DNA from: Dactylosporangium siamense
Lineage (GTDB): Bacteria > Actinomycetota > Actinomycetes > Mycobacteriales > Micromonosporaceae
Assembly (NCBI RefSeq): GCF_016862795.1
Contig: NZ_BONQ01000156.1
Coordinates: forward strand, 55,732-119,731
Direction: 5' to 3'
DNA length: 64,000 bases
The first letter of the stretch is position 1, and every line of letters starts with the position of its first letter. Position numbers and translations under genes: made by a program. The notes under the pieces were generated by a model. That model ran no database searches. It was given only the letters and a program-made list of their open reading frames with translations, and had not been told where the DNA came from. This document shows, one piece after another, positions 34,811-43,762 of the stretch.

Positions 34811-35448
34811 AGCGCGGTGAGCATCGCCTCGGCGACGCCCGTGGCGCTGGCCGGGTTCTGGCCGGTGACCAGGCGGCCGTCGCGGACCACCCACGGCTGG
34901 AACGGGGCCGCGCCGGTGTGCCGCGCCCCGAGCGCCTCGAGGCGCCGCTGCAACGCGAACGGCACGACCTCGGTCAGCCCGACGGCGCGTTCCTCCTCGT
35001 CGGTGAACGCGGCCACGTCCCGGCCGGCGACCAGGTGCCCGCCGCCGGTCAGCGTGACGCCGACCAGTCCGGCCGGACCATGGCAGACGGCACCCACGAC
35101 GCCGCCCTGCTCGTACACCTGCCGCACCAACGACCGCAGCGCCGTGCTGTCCGGGAAGTCCCACATGGTGCCGTGGCCGCCGGCCAGGAACACCGCGTCG
35201 AACCGGGTCGGGTCGAGGTCGCCGACGGCCGGCGTGTCGTGGCCCAGGAACGCCAGGAAGTCCTCGTGGCCGGCCGGGTCGCCGTCGCGGGGCGGGTCGC
35301 CGCCGAGCACCGACGCCACCGACACGGTGTGGCCGGCCTTGCTGAAGACCTCCCACGGGTGCGCCGCCTCCGACACGTAGAAACCGGTGCTCCGGCCGGT
35401 GTCGCCGAGGGTCGCGTGGCTGGTCAGGACAATCAGAGTCGCTGTCAT
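34798..35448 (-). CDS. DJ-1/PfpI family protein (Hsp31-like)
   Basis: 216 residues. Opens with TATLIVLTSHATLGDTGRSTGFYVSEAAHPWEVF, shared with Hsp31/HchA-like glutamine amidotransferase-fold proteins; the nucleophile elbow is GAVCHGPAGL (Cys about 125) and the acidic partner is in AAHPWEVF. FLAGGHGTMWD forms the oxyanion loop. These proteins act as glyoxalase/deglycase-type or chaperone enzymes under carbonyl stress. Its start is 71 bases from the divergent LysR gene, the usual arrangement in which LysR controls the neighbour. The stop lies inside a 10-bp tandem repeat. Confidence 0.9.
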   Translation of the reverse strand: MTATLIVLTSHATLGDTGRSTGFYVSEAAHPWEVFSKAGHTVSVASVLGGDPPRDGDPAGHEDFLAFLGHDTPAVGDLDPTRFDAVFLAGGHGTMWDFPDSTALRSLVRQVYEQGGVVGAVCHGPAGLVGVTLTGGGHLVAGRDVAAFTDEEERAVGLTEVVPFALQRRLEALGARHTGAAPFQPWVVRDGRLVTGQNPASATGVAEAMLTALDER

Positions 35449-35519
35449 GGCGGCCAGCCTGCCGCACCGGTTGCCATCGGCGCCAATAGCCGGGCTGCGC
35501 CGGTATCATCGGAAATTCT

Positions 35520-36371
35520 ATGGCACTCTCGCTGGATCTGCTGCGCACGTTCCTCGCCGTGCACCGGGAAGGTTCGGTCACCGGCGCCGCTCGCCGGCTC
35601 GCCCTGTCCCAGCCGACCGTCACCGCCCAGCTGCAGGCCCTGGAGGCGGCGCTGGGGCGGCCGCTGTTCGTGCGGCAGCCCCGGGGCGTCACGCCGACCC
35701 CGGCCGCGGACCTCCTGGCCCGGCAGATCGCCGGGCCGCTCGACGACCTCGCCGGCGTCGCCGAACGCCCCGAGGAAGGCACTGCCAGGCTCGGCGGCGC
35801 CGCCGAGTTCCTCACCGACCTGGCCCTGCCGGCGCTCGCCGGGCTCGTCGCCGCCGGGCTGAAGCTGCGGGTCACGCTGGGCCTGTCCGACGACCTCGCC
35901 GACGCCCTGGTGGGAGGCGCCCTCGACCTCGCCGTCCTGACCAGCCGCCCCCGCCGCCGCCAGCTGCGCGCCGACCCGCTGTATGACGAGGAGTTCGTGC
36001 TGGTCGCCGCCCATCGGTGCGATGTCGCGTCGACCCCGCTCGTCAGCTACGCCGAGGAGTTGCCGATCATCCGGCGGTACTGGCGCAGCGTCTTCGACCA
36101 GCGGCAGCACCGCACCGCGGACGTGGTGGTGCCCAACCTGCACGCGGTGCGCGCGCTCGTGCTCGCCGGCGGCGGGTGCAGCGTGCTGCCCGAGTATCTG
36201 GTCCGCGCGGATCTGGACGCGGGCCGGCTCGTCCTGCTGCACGAGCCGCCGGTGCCGCCGCTGAACACCCTGTTCCTCGCGCACCGCGACGGCCCGCTCG
36301 CACCGGCCGTCGCCGCGGTCCGCACCCGTCTGCTGGAGGAGTTCCGGTCCGTTTCGCCGATGGAAACGTAA
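35520..36371 (+). CDS. LysR family transcriptional regulator
   Basis: 283 residues. N-terminal winged helix-turn-helix MALSLDLLRTFLAVHREGSVTGAARRLALSQPTVTAQLQALEAALG is canonical LysR, followed by an effector-binding domain (about 90-283) with LGLSDDLADALVGGALDLAVLTS and YDEEFVLVAAHR. It probably controls the divergent DJ-1/PfpI gene through the 71-base shared promoter region; the inducer is unknown. No obvious ribosome site precedes the ATG. Confidence 0.93.
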   Translation: MALSLDLLRTFLAVHREGSVTGAARRLALSQPTVTAQLQALEAALGRPLFVRQPRGVTPTPAADLLARQIAGPLDDLAGVAERPEEGTARLGGAAEFLTDLALPALAGLVAAGLKLRVTLGLSDDLADALVGGALDLAVLTSRPRRRQLRADPLYDEEFVLVAAHRCDVASTPLVSYAEELPIIRRYWRSVFDQRQHRTADVVVPNLHAVRALVLAGGGCSVLPEYLVRADLDAGRLVLLHEPPVPPLNTLFLAHRDGPLAPAVAAVRTRLLEEFRSVSPMET

Positions 36372-36377
36372 CCGCGC

Positions 36378-36383
36378 TACGTT
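36378..36383 (+). promoter_or_regulatory. Probable -10 element of the MoxR-like gene
   Basis: TACGTT lies 6 bases before the GTG at 36390, between the LysR stop and the AAA gene. The spacing suggests a leaderless transcript independent of LysR. Confidence 0.45.
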
Positions 36384-36389
36384 CAGACG

Positions 36390-37787
36390 GTGACCCAGCC
36401 TTTGGACCTGCCCCGCACCGTGGGCGAGCTGCGATCGAGCGGCCACCGGTTCCGCACCGTCAAGCAAGAGCTCCGCGAAAACCTCCTGGCCAAGCTGCGC
36501 TCCGGCGAGCCCCGCTTCCCCGGCATCGTCGGCTACGAAGACACCGTCCTGCCCGAGCTCGAGCGGGCCATCCTGGCCGGCCACGACCTGGTGCTGCTCG
36601 GCGAGCGTGGCCAGGGCAAGACCCGCGTCATCCGCGGCCTCGTGTCGCTGCTGGACGAGTGGACCCCGGTCATCGCCGGGTCCGAGCTCAACGAGCACCC
36701 GTATGAGCCGATCACGCCCGCGTCCCGGCGGCTCGCGCTCGAGGCCGGCGACGCGCTGCCGGTGGAGTGGCTGCACCGGTCGAAGCGCTACGGCGAGAAG
36801 CTGGCCACCCCCGACACGTCCGTCGGCGACCTCATCGGCGACGTCGACCCGATCCGGGTCGCGCAGGGCCGGACCCTCGGCGACCCGGAGACCATCCACT
36901 TCGGACTCGTCCCGCGGACCAACCGCGGCATCTTCGCCGTCAACGAGCTGCCGGACCTCGCCGAGCGCATCCAGGTGTCGCTGCTCAACGTCCTGGAGGA
37001 GCGCGACATCCAGGTCCGTGGCTACCAGCTGCGCCTGCCGCTGGACGTGCTGCTCGTCGCCAGCGCCAACCCGGAGGACTACACCAACCGCGGCCGGATC
37101 ATCACGCCGCTCAAGGACCGCTTCGGCGCCGAGATCCGCACCCACTACCCCCTCGACCTGGAGCTGGAGACCGACCTGATCCAGCAGGAGGCGCAGCTGG
37201 TCGCGCAGGTCCCCGGCCACGTCATCGAGGTCCTGGCCCGCTTCACCCGCGCGGTGCGGGAATCGCCCGCCGTCGACTCGCGCTCCGGCGTGTCGGCCCG
37301 GTTCGCGATCGCCGCCGCCGAGACCGTCGCCGCGTCCGCGTTGCGCCGCGGCGGGCTGCTCGGCGACGACAAACCGGTCGCCCGCGTCGGCGACACCGTG
37401 TCGGTCACCAGCACGCTGCGCGGCAAGGTCGAGTTCGACAGCGGCGAGGAGGGCCGCGAGATCGAGATCCTCGCCCACCTGCTGCGCACCGCGACCGCGG
37501 ACACGTTCCGGTCCCGGCTCGCCGGGCTGGACCTGTCCGGCTTCACCGACCTCGTCGCCGAGGGCGCCGTCATCGAGACCGGCGAACTCGCCGGCGCCGA
37601 CGACATCCTGCAGCAGGTCGGCACCGTGCCCGGCCTCGCGAAGGTCCTCGAGCGGCTCGGCCTCGGCGACGCGCCCAGCCGTGGCGAGGCCGCCGCCGGC
37701 ATCGAGTTCGTCCTGGAAGGACTGCACCTCACCAGACGGCTGTCCAAGGATCTCACCGAGGACGGCCGCACCGTCTACGGAGGCTGA
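36390..37787 (+). CDS. MoxR/magnesium-chelatase-like AAA+ ATPase
   Basis: 465 residues from GTG. Walker A GERGQGKTR (71-79), a Walker B variant GIFAVNELPDL (Asn-Glu in place of Asp-Glu, normal for this group), sensor I SANPEDYTNRGRIITPLKDRF and a C-terminal lid. Similar to ChlI/BchI and MoxR proteins, which remodel or load partner proteins using ATP. The VWA/MIDAS protein gene begins 4 bases after its stop, the classic MoxR-VWA pairing, in which the ATPase acts on a target bound by the VWA protein (metal insertion or complex assembly). No chelatase substrate genes are nearby. Confidence 0.93.
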   Translation: MTQPLDLPRTVGELRSSGHRFRTVKQELRENLLAKLRSGEPRFPGIVGYEDTVLPELERAILAGHDLVLLGERGQGKTRVIRGLVSLLDEWTPVIAGSELNEHPYEPITPASRRLALEAGDALPVEWLHRSKRYGEKLATPDTSVGDLIGDVDPIRVAQGRTLGDPETIHFGLVPRTNRGIFAVNELPDLAERIQVSLLNVLEERDIQVRGYQLRLPLDVLLVASANPEDYTNRGRIITPLKDRFGAEIRTHYPLDLELETDLIQQEAQLVAQVPGHVIEVLARFTRAVRESPAVDSRSGVSARFAIAAAETVAASALRRGGLLGDDKPVARVGDTVSVTSTLRGKVEFDSGEEGREIEILAHLLRTATADTFRSRLAGLDLSGFTDLVAEGAVIETGELAGADDILQQVGTVPGLAKVLERLGLGDAPSRGEAAAGIEFVLEGLHLTRRLSKDLTEDGRTVYGG

Positions 37788-37791
37788 GCAC

Positions 37792-39744
37792 GTGCGCCAC
37801 AACAGGTTCCGCTACGGGGCGTGGCGCGGCGGGCCCGACCCGCTGGCCCCGCCCTACGACGTGCGCGCCGCCGTCGACCAGGTCGGCGCCGAGGTCCTCG
37901 ACGGCGGCAGCCTCCGGGAGGCGCTGCGCAACCTGCTGCGCAACGGCCCCGACGGCGGGCGTGGCCTGGACGACCTGCTCGCCCGGGCCCGGCGGCTGCG
38001 CCGCGAGGCGATGCGCCGCGGCGACCTCGACGGTGCCGTGACCCGCGCCCAGCAGCTGCTCGACCAGGCGGTCGCCACGGAACGCGACGCCCTGGCCGCT
38101 CTGGACTCCGACGACGCCCGATTCGCTGAGGCGCAGCTGGCGAATCTGCCACGGTCGACCTCGAAGGCTGTTTCGGAATTGTCCGAATATAGCTGGACAT
38201 CACCTGAAGCTCGGGCGCTGTACCAGCAGATCCTCGACCAGCTCCGCGACGAGGTCCTCGGCCAGCGGTTCCAGGGGATGAAGGAGGCCATGCAGGACCC
38301 GGCCATGCAGGAACGCATGCGGGAGATGCTGCAGGACCTCAACGCCCTGCTCGGCAAGCACGCCCGCGGCGAGAACACCGACGACGCGTTCGCGCAGTTC
38401 ATGGCCCAGCACGGCGACTTCTTCCCGGAGCAGCCCGGCACCGTCGAGGAGCTCATCGACGCCCTCGCCCGCCGCGCCGCCGCCGGGGAGCGGCTGCTGC
38501 GCTCGCTCAGCCCGCAGCAGCGCGAGGAGCTGCAGGCACTGATGGAGCAGTCCCTCGGCAGCCTCGCCGGGGAGATGGCCGCCCTCACCGACAACCTGCG
38601 CTCGCTGCGCCCCGACCTCAACTGGGGCCGCGGCGAACGGGTCCGCGGGCAGCGCGACCTCGGCTACGGCGAGGCGGCCGGCGCCCTCGAGGAGATCGGC
38701 GACCTCGACGACCTGCTCGACCAGCTCGGCCAGGAGCACCCCGGCGCCACCCTCGACGACGTGGACGTGGAAGCGGTGGAGCGGCAGCTCGGCCGGTCCG
38801 CCGCCGACGACCTGCGCCGGCTGCGGGAGCTGGAGCAGCAGCTGCGCCGGCAGGGCTGGGTCACCCGCGGCGCCGACGGGCTGACGCTCAGCCCGAAGGC
38901 CCTGCGCCGGCTCGGCGGCACCGCCCTGCGCACCGTCTTCGCCGACCTCGCCGCCGGCCGCAAAGGCCAGCACGACCTGCGCGACGCCGGGGCCGCGGGC
39001 GAGCTGACCGGGGCGTCGCGGCGCTGGCAGTACGGCGACGAACAGCCCATCGACGTGGTCCGCACCATCGGCAACGCGGTCCGCCGCCAGGCCACCGGCG
39101 GCACCGCGGTCCTGCCCATCGGCCTGGACGTCGAGGACTTCGAGATCGCCGAGACCGAGCGGCGGGTCTCCGCGGCCGTCGCGCTCTGCGTCGACCTGTC
39201 CTTCTCGATGATGGCCGACGGCCGGTGGGGCCCGATGAAACAGGCCGCCCTGGCGCTGTCGCACCTCGTCGCGACCCGCTTCCCGCAGGACGCGCTGCAG
39301 ATCATCGGTTTCGGCCGGTACGCGACGAAGCTGTCCGTCGAGGAGCTCGCCGCTGTGGAACCGGACTACGTGCAGGGCACCAACCTGCAGCACGCCCTCA
39401 TGCTCGCCGGCCGGCACCTGCGCCGGCACCCGGGCTCCGACCCGGTCGTGCTCGTCGTCACCGACGGCGAGCCGACCGCGCATCTGCTGGACGACGGCAC
39501 GTCCTACTTCCACTGGCCGTCGACCCGCGAGACGGTGACCTCGACCGTGCACGAGGTCGATCAGCTCACCCGCTACGGCGCCGTGCTCAACGTGTTCATG
39601 CTCGGCGAGGACCCCGGCCTGCGCCGGTTCGTCGACGCCGTGGCCCGCCGCAGCGGCGGGCGGGTCTTCACCCCGGAGGCCGGCGACCTGGGCCGATACG
39701 TCGTCTCCGACTACATCCGCGCACGTCGGGGCCGCCGCGGGTGA
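37792..39744 (+). CDS. VWA-domain protein partnered with the MoxR-like ATPase
   Basis: 650 residues from GTG. A long charged helical N-terminal part (to about 440) has coiled-coil character (EQQLRRQGW, LRREAMRRGDL). The C-terminal von Willebrand A domain has a complete MIDAS: D468, S470 and S472 in DLSFS, the Thr in GTNLQHAL and Asp in VVTDGEPT. This metal site binds a partner protein. Organisation resembles the ChlD/CoxE-type partners of ChlI/MoxR ATPases. It is cotranscribed with the ATPase (4-base gap). No membrane segment or signal peptide, so cytoplasmic. Confidence 0.9.
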   Translation: MRHNRFRYGAWRGGPDPLAPPYDVRAAVDQVGAEVLDGGSLREALRNLLRNGPDGGRGLDDLLARARRLRREAMRRGDLDGAVTRAQQLLDQAVATERDALAALDSDDARFAEAQLANLPRSTSKAVSELSEYSWTSPEARALYQQILDQLRDEVLGQRFQGMKEAMQDPAMQERMREMLQDLNALLGKHARGENTDDAFAQFMAQHGDFFPEQPGTVEELIDALARRAAAGERLLRSLSPQQREELQALMEQSLGSLAGEMAALTDNLRSLRPDLNWGRGERVRGQRDLGYGEAAGALEEIGDLDDLLDQLGQEHPGATLDDVDVEAVERQLGRSAADDLRRLRELEQQLRRQGWVTRGADGLTLSPKALRRLGGTALRTVFADLAAGRKGQHDLRDAGAAGELTGASRRWQYGDEQPIDVVRTIGNAVRRQATGGTAVLPIGLDVEDFEIAETERRVSAAVALCVDLSFSMMADGRWGPMKQAALALSHLVATRFPQDALQIIGFGRYATKLSVEELAAVEPDYVQGTNLQHALMLAGRHLRRHPGSDPVVLVVTDGEPTAHLLDDGTSYFHWPSTRETVTSTVHEVDQLTRYGAVLNVFMLGEDPGLRRFVDAVARRSGGRVFTPEAGDLGRYVVSDYIRARRGRRG

Positions 39745-39749
39745 TCCGT

Positions 39750-39776
39750 GTTTCAGACGAGGCGGGGGAGGGGTAT
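39750..39776 (+). promoter_or_regulatory. SigF/SigB-type stress promoter
   Basis: GTTT (39750-39753), a 17-base spacer and GGGTAT (39771-39776) match the actinobacterial SigF/SigB consensus GTTT-N15-17-GGGTAT exactly. It begins 5 bases after the VWA stop and lies 43 bases upstream of the small membrane gene at 39819, which is therefore likely induced by general stress. Confidence 0.75.
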
Positions 39777-39818
39777 CTGAAGATTGTCCATGAACACCCC
39801 TCCTCCCCGGGAGCTGAA

Positions 39819-39974
39819 ATGATCGTCCTTGGCCTGATCCTGTTCCTGCTCGGGCTCTTCCTGCACGTCGGCATCCTGGAGACGATCGGCATCGTGCTGC
39901 TGATCGTGGGAGCGGTGCTCTGGATCCTCGGCGCCGTCGGCCGTCCGCTCGCCGGGCGACGCCACTACTGGTAA
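39819..39974 (+). CDS. Small membrane protein, DUF6131-like (51 residues)
   Basis: MIVLGLILFLLGLF, a Gly/His turn (HVGILETI), then GIVLLIVGAVLWILGAVGR and a basic tail ending GRRHYW: two short membrane helices in a hairpin. This pattern matches the small DUF6131 proteins of actinobacteria, function unknown. GGGAG is 6 bases upstream of the ATG. A near-perfect stress-sigma promoter precedes it and a hairpin terminator follows, so it is a self-contained stress-response unit. Confidence 0.85.
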   Translation: MIVLGLILFLLGLFLHVGILETIGIVLLIVGAVLWILGAVGRPLAGRRHYW

Positions 39975-39993
39975 CTCTCCCGCACTTCATGCG

Positions 39994-40020
39994 CTGGCCG
40001 GCGGTCCCCCCGCCGGCCAG
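39994..40020. terminator. Hairpin between small membrane gene and TPR-like gene
   Basis: CTGGCCGGCGG (39994-40004) pairs perfectly with CCGCCGGCCAG (40010-40020) with a 5-base loop, followed by TGGTATTT. It lies between convergent genes and can end both transcripts. Confidence 0.8.
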
Positions 40021-40050
40021 TGGTATTTCCGGGCTACGTGTCTGCGTGCC

Positions 40051-41862
40051 CTATGTGTCGTTGCGCCGGAACCAGCGGCGGAGCCGGGACGGGGTGGCCT
40101 TCGGCGCGGGAGCGGCGCCGGTCACCTCGTCGGCCAGGGCGAGCACGTCCCCGACCATGTCCGGCACGATGTGCACCAGCGCCGCCAGGGAGTCCCGGAT
40201 CGTGACCGGCCTGGTCCGCGACGCCTGCACCGCGGCCAGGAACCGGCGGCCGACCGTGTCGCAGACCTCCACCCGGCACGTCGGGTCGAGCCACGCCGCC
40301 ACCGTCAACGCGAACAGCGCCGCCTCCGTCGTCCAGTCCTCCACACCCCACGCGACGTCGGTGAGCAGCCGCCGCTGGGCGGCCGTGTCACCCGGGTCGG
40401 CCGGGTTGCGCAACTCGCCGCAGTGCAGCAGGCCCAGGCACGCGAACACCTGCGCGGAACGCTCCCACCAGCCGTCGGGCAGGTCGGCGTAGCGCTCGGG
40501 GCGGGCCGGCGGGTGCACCAGCAGCGACAGCAGCTGCTCGACCGGCAGCTCACCGAGCGGCAGCGCGTGGTCGTAGGCGGCGACCGGATGCGGCCACGCC
40601 GGACCCGCCAGGCCCGCGAGCAGTGCCTGGCTCGCCGCCGAGGCCGGCTCGACCGTCGGGTAGGCGGTCGTCGCGTCGTACCGCCACAGCACCCGCACCG
40701 GCTTCAGCGGCTGCACCAGGTCCGGCGGCGGCGGGCCGGCCACCTCCACGGCCACCCGTGGCACCTCCCGGCGCAGCAGGGCGAGGGCGCTGGGCACCTC
40801 CAGGGCCGACAGTGACATGCCACCGTCCATCGTGCCCCGCTGATCGGGTGGCACCCGCTGCAGCGTGTTCACGGACGCCTCCGTCGGCCCGGCGACCCGG
40901 CCGAGCCACGTGCGGCGCTCGCACGCCTGGGCCAGGTCGCTGTGCTCGTGGCTGACGACGGGATGCTCACGGATGAAGTCGACCAGCGCCACCAGGTGCC
41001 GCACGTCGCCGTCCCGCCGGAACCGCAGCCGCTGCGCGGTGTGCACGGCGCAGTCGTAGTCCGACTGGCCGCGCAGGCCCTCGTCGAGCAGCGCGATCGC
41101 CTCGTCGACCCGACCGGAGTCGGCGAGCCAGTTGGCCATGTCGGCGCACAGGTCCATCTCCTGCGGGGCGGCCCGCCAGGCCTGCCGCATCACCTTCAAC
41201 GCCGCGTCGAGGCGGCCGTCGGCGCGCAGGGCGTACGCGTACCAGACCGAGGTCAGCTTGTCGGGGTGCAGCCGGTGCCCACGGGCGCCCCACCGGACCG
41301 CCTCCGCGGTGTCACCGAACCGGCGCCCGAGCCCGGCCGCGGCGCCGTGCAGCAGCGCATGGTCCGGGTGTACGCGCAGCGACCGGCGGGCCAGGTCCAG
41401 GTACACCTCATTGGCCTTCGCGACCGGTGGCGGCGCCGGGTCACCGAGCCGCTGCATGACCCCGACGAACAGCCGGGCCAGCTCGTCCGGGTCCAGCCGG
41501 GCCGGGTCGACGGCCCGCACCCAGCTCACGTCGGCCCACGGCTGCTCCGGGTCGAACCCGGTCGCCTGCGCCAGCATCCGCAGCGACCCGATCGGGTCGG
41601 TCGGCGCCGTCACGTGTGCCCGCGCCACGACCGTGCCGATGAACGCCGGCTCCCGCAGCGGGAACAGGTCCGCGACCCCGCCACCGGCGCGCACGGTCAG
41701 CGCGGCGAGCAGCTCGTGCACCTCCGGCAGCCCCGGCGCCCAGGCGATCGCGCCGGCCAGGTGGTCGGCGGCGTGCTCGAGGTCGCCCTCGGCGAGCGCC
41801 ACCCGCGCCAGGGACAGCTCACCGTGCGCCTGCGCCACCGGGTCTTCGACATCGTCGGCCAC
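40051..41862 (-). CDS. Large TPR-like helical protein
   Basis: 603 residues from GTG 41862 (GTG 41880 also possible; no good ribosome site). The N-terminal half is made of helical repeat pairs of TPR type, e.g. LSLARVALAEGDLEHAADHLAGAIAWAPG, AALKVMRQAWRAAP and ADSGRVDEAIALLDEGLRG, which usually hold protein partners. The C-terminal half (VRVLWRYDATTAYPTVEP...) is not recognised and ends in a basic segment RLRRWFRRNDT. No signal peptide or membrane helix. Function unknown. It is divergent from the permease-like gene at 41947. Confidence 0.75.
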   Translation of the reverse strand: MADDVEDPVAQAHGELSLARVALAEGDLEHAADHLAGAIAWAPGLPEVHELLAALTVRAGGGVADLFPLREPAFIGTVVARAHVTAPTDPIGSLRMLAQATGFDPEQPWADVSWVRAVDPARLDPDELARLFVGVMQRLGDPAPPPVAKANEVYLDLARRSLRVHPDHALLHGAAAGLGRRFGDTAEAVRWGARGHRLHPDKLTSVWYAYALRADGRLDAALKVMRQAWRAAPQEMDLCADMANWLADSGRVDEAIALLDEGLRGQSDYDCAVHTAQRLRFRRDGDVRHLVALVDFIREHPVVSHEHSDLAQACERRTWLGRVAGPTEASVNTLQRVPPDQRGTMDGGMSLSALEVPSALALLRREVPRVAVEVAGPPPPDLVQPLKPVRVLWRYDATTAYPTVEPASAASQALLAGLAGPAWPHPVAAYDHALPLGELPVEQLLSLLVHPPARPERYADLPDGWWERSAQVFACLGLLHCGELRNPADPGDTAAQRRLLTDVAWGVEDWTTEAALFALTVAAWLDPTCRVEVCDTVGRRFLAAVQASRTRPVTIRDSLAALVHIVPDMVGDVLALADEVTGAAPAPKATPSRLRRWFRRNDT

Positions 41863-41946
41863 CCGCGGAGAGTAGAGCACACCGAGGGGATGATGTCGGG
41901 CGGCGTGTGTGCAGCGCTCCCCGTCGATGCGCGGTAGCGTCGCCGC

Positions 41947-43254
41947 ATGACCCAGGTCCGTCCCATGCGTGAGCTTGCACCGCACCTGGTCTGGGAGGCG
42001 GTGCTCCTGCTCGCCGCCGGCGCCGTCGTCGCCGGCCAGTACAACGCCAACTCCGACGTGTTCAGCCGGGGGCAGGTGTGGGGCGGGATCGCGATCCTCG
42101 GCTTCGCCGCCTGCGGCCTGGCCCTGTCGCTGCGCACCGCCACCCCCAACCTGGCGATCGGGTCGATCGCCGTGCTGTCCGGCTGGGTGTTCGCCAAGAT
42201 GGTCAACGACGGCACGTCCGTGACCGTCGCGTTCATCGTCGCGGTCCTCGCGGCCGCCGGGGTCGGCGTGCTGCTCGCCCTGCTCGTCGGGCTCACCGCG
42301 CTGCCCGCCTGGGGCGTGACCCTCGGCGGCGGCTTCATCGTTTCGGCGGCGCTGCTCGAGGCGACCGAGGGCCGGCTGGTCCCCGTGACCGGTGACGGCC
42401 GCTCGTCGTCCTTCGGGGTGTGGGCCGCGGTCTTCGTCGTCGTCTCCCTCGCCGGCGCGGTCCTGTTCACGCTGCCCGCCGTCCGCGGGTTCCTGTCCGC
42501 GAACCGCCCGGTCGCCGGCGGTGACGACCCCGGCCGGTGGCGCCCGGCGAAGCTGGTGGGCGCGCTCGTCGGCGTCACCGGATCCGCCGTCCTGGCCGGC
42601 GTGTCCGGCGTGCTGTCGGCCCGCCTGACCAGCGCGGCCGCCTTCAGCGACAGCGGCCAGCTGCCGTACGCGCTCGCCGCGGTCCTCCTCGGTGGGGTGA
42701 GCCTGTTCGGTCGGCGGGCCGGCGTGTTCGGGGTCGTGCTCGGTGTCGTCATTGTCGACGGGGTACGCCGCTGGGAGGTGCTCGAAGGTGCCAGCGCGGC
42801 GATCGCGCTGCTGACGACCGGAGCGCTGGCGGTCGTCGGACTGATCGCGGTGTGGCTGCTGGAGCTGCTCGGCCGCCGCTTCGCCCCGCTGGCCGCAACC
42901 GCCGGCGGGTCGCCGGCACCTGGTGGCTTCCCGCCGGCACCCGCTGGCTTCCCGCCGCCGGCGTTCGCCTATCCGCCCGGTTCGCCGGCGGGCATCCCGG
43001 CGCAGTCGGCCGGTGGCTTCCCGCCGCCCCCGCTGCCGACGTCGGGCGGACCCGCGTTCGGTCAGCCTACGTATCCGCCCCCGCCGGGGCCGGTGATCCC
43101 GCAGCCGTGGACGGTCCCCGGCACGGGCGGCGCCGCGCCGCAGGTGCCGTCGCAGCCCGTCTCGCCGCCGGTGAGCGGGCCGCCCAACTCGGACCCGCCG
43201 CCCGGCTACCCGCAGACGCCGCCGCCGAGCTGGCCCCCGGCGCCGAACAACTGA
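41947..43254 (+). CDS. ABC-permease-like membrane protein with proline-rich tail
   Basis: 435 residues. About eight membrane helices in residues 12-300, with the stretch SGQLPYALAAVLLGGVSLFGRRAGVFGVVLGVVIV resembling the conserved part of RbsC-type sugar permeases (AxVLGGxSLxGGxG). The C terminus (about 315-435) is Pro/Gly-rich and disordered (PPPPGPVIPQP). No ATPase or binding-protein gene is adjacent, so transport activity is uncertain. TAGCGT lies 6 bases before the ATG, suggesting a leaderless transcript. Stops one base before the convergent Nudix gene's stop. Confidence 0.7.
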   Translation: MTQVRPMRELAPHLVWEAVLLLAAGAVVAGQYNANSDVFSRGQVWGGIAILGFAACGLALSLRTATPNLAIGSIAVLSGWVFAKMVNDGTSVTVAFIVAVLAAAGVGVLLALLVGLTALPAWGVTLGGGFIVSAALLEATEGRLVPVTGDGRSSSFGVWAAVFVVVSLAGAVLFTLPAVRGFLSANRPVAGGDDPGRWRPAKLVGALVGVTGSAVLAGVSGVLSARLTSAAAFSDSGQLPYALAAVLLGGVSLFGRRAGVFGVVLGVVIVDGVRRWEVLEGASAAIALLTTGALAVVGLIAVWLLELLGRRFAPLAATAGGSPAPGGFPPAPAGFPPPAFAYPPGSPAGIPAQSAGGFPPPPLPTSGGPAFGQPTYPPPPGPVIPQPWTVPGTGGAAPQVPSQPVSPPVSGPPNSDPPPGYPQTPPPSWPPAPNN

Positions 43255-43255
43255 C

Positions 43256-43762
43256 TCACATGGAAGGCTCGACCAGGGCCGGGTGGCGCGACCCGACGGG
43301 GGCGAACCATGCCTCCTTCGCGTCGCGCAACGCCATCTCGACCCGCAGCCGCGAGTACGGCTCCAGCTCCGGCAGCTCCGTCGGCTCGAACCAGCCGACA
43401 TCGAGGGACTCGTCGTCGTTGACGCGCGCGGTGCCACCGACGGCGCGGCACAGGAACGTGATGCTCAGGTACTCGCACCGGTCGCCGTTGGGGTAGTCCA
43501 CCGGGTGGGTGGCCACGCCGAGGATCCGTTCGACCGTCACGTCGACGCCGGTCTCCTCGTGCACCTCCCGCACGATCGTGTCGGCGGGCTGCTCCCCGGG
43601 CTCGACCATGCCCGCGACGACGGCCCAGCGGCCGGTGTCGCTGCGCCGGGCGAACAGCAGCCGGCCGCGGTCGTCCACGACGATCGCGCCGACGCCCGGC
43701 AGGAGCAGCAGGTCGTGACCGATATGCGTGCGCATGACCCGGATGTAGTCAGGAATCCCCAT
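43256..43762 (-). CDS. Nudix hydrolase
   Basis: 168 residues. The complete Nudix box spans 51-73: GMVEPGEQPADTIVREVHEE then TGV, matching Gx5Ex7REUxEExGU with all metal-binding glutamates. Nudix enzymes cleave nucleoside diphosphates linked to another group, for example oxidised nucleotides or ADP-ribose. The start overlaps the PPOX gene's end by 14 bases, so it is the last gene of an ABC-F/PPOX/Nudix operon with coupled translation. Substrate not predictable. Confidence 0.94.
   Translation of the reverse strand: MGIPDYIRVMRTHIGHDLLLLPGVGAIVVDDRGRLLFARRSDTGRWAVVAGMVEPGEQPADTIVREVHEETGVDVTVERILGVATHPVDYPNGDRCEYLSITFLCRAVGGTARVNDDESLDVGWFEPTELPELEPYSRLRVEMALRDAKEAWFAPVGSRHPALVEPSM

Noticed and set aside
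35445..37802. 785-residue minus-strand frame opposite LysR and MoxR genes
   Set aside because: Shadow frame of two recognised genes.
40051..43437. 1128-residue extension of the TPR-like gene
   Set aside because: The upstream 525 codons are antisense to the permease-like gene and low complexity; the natural start is near 41862-41880.
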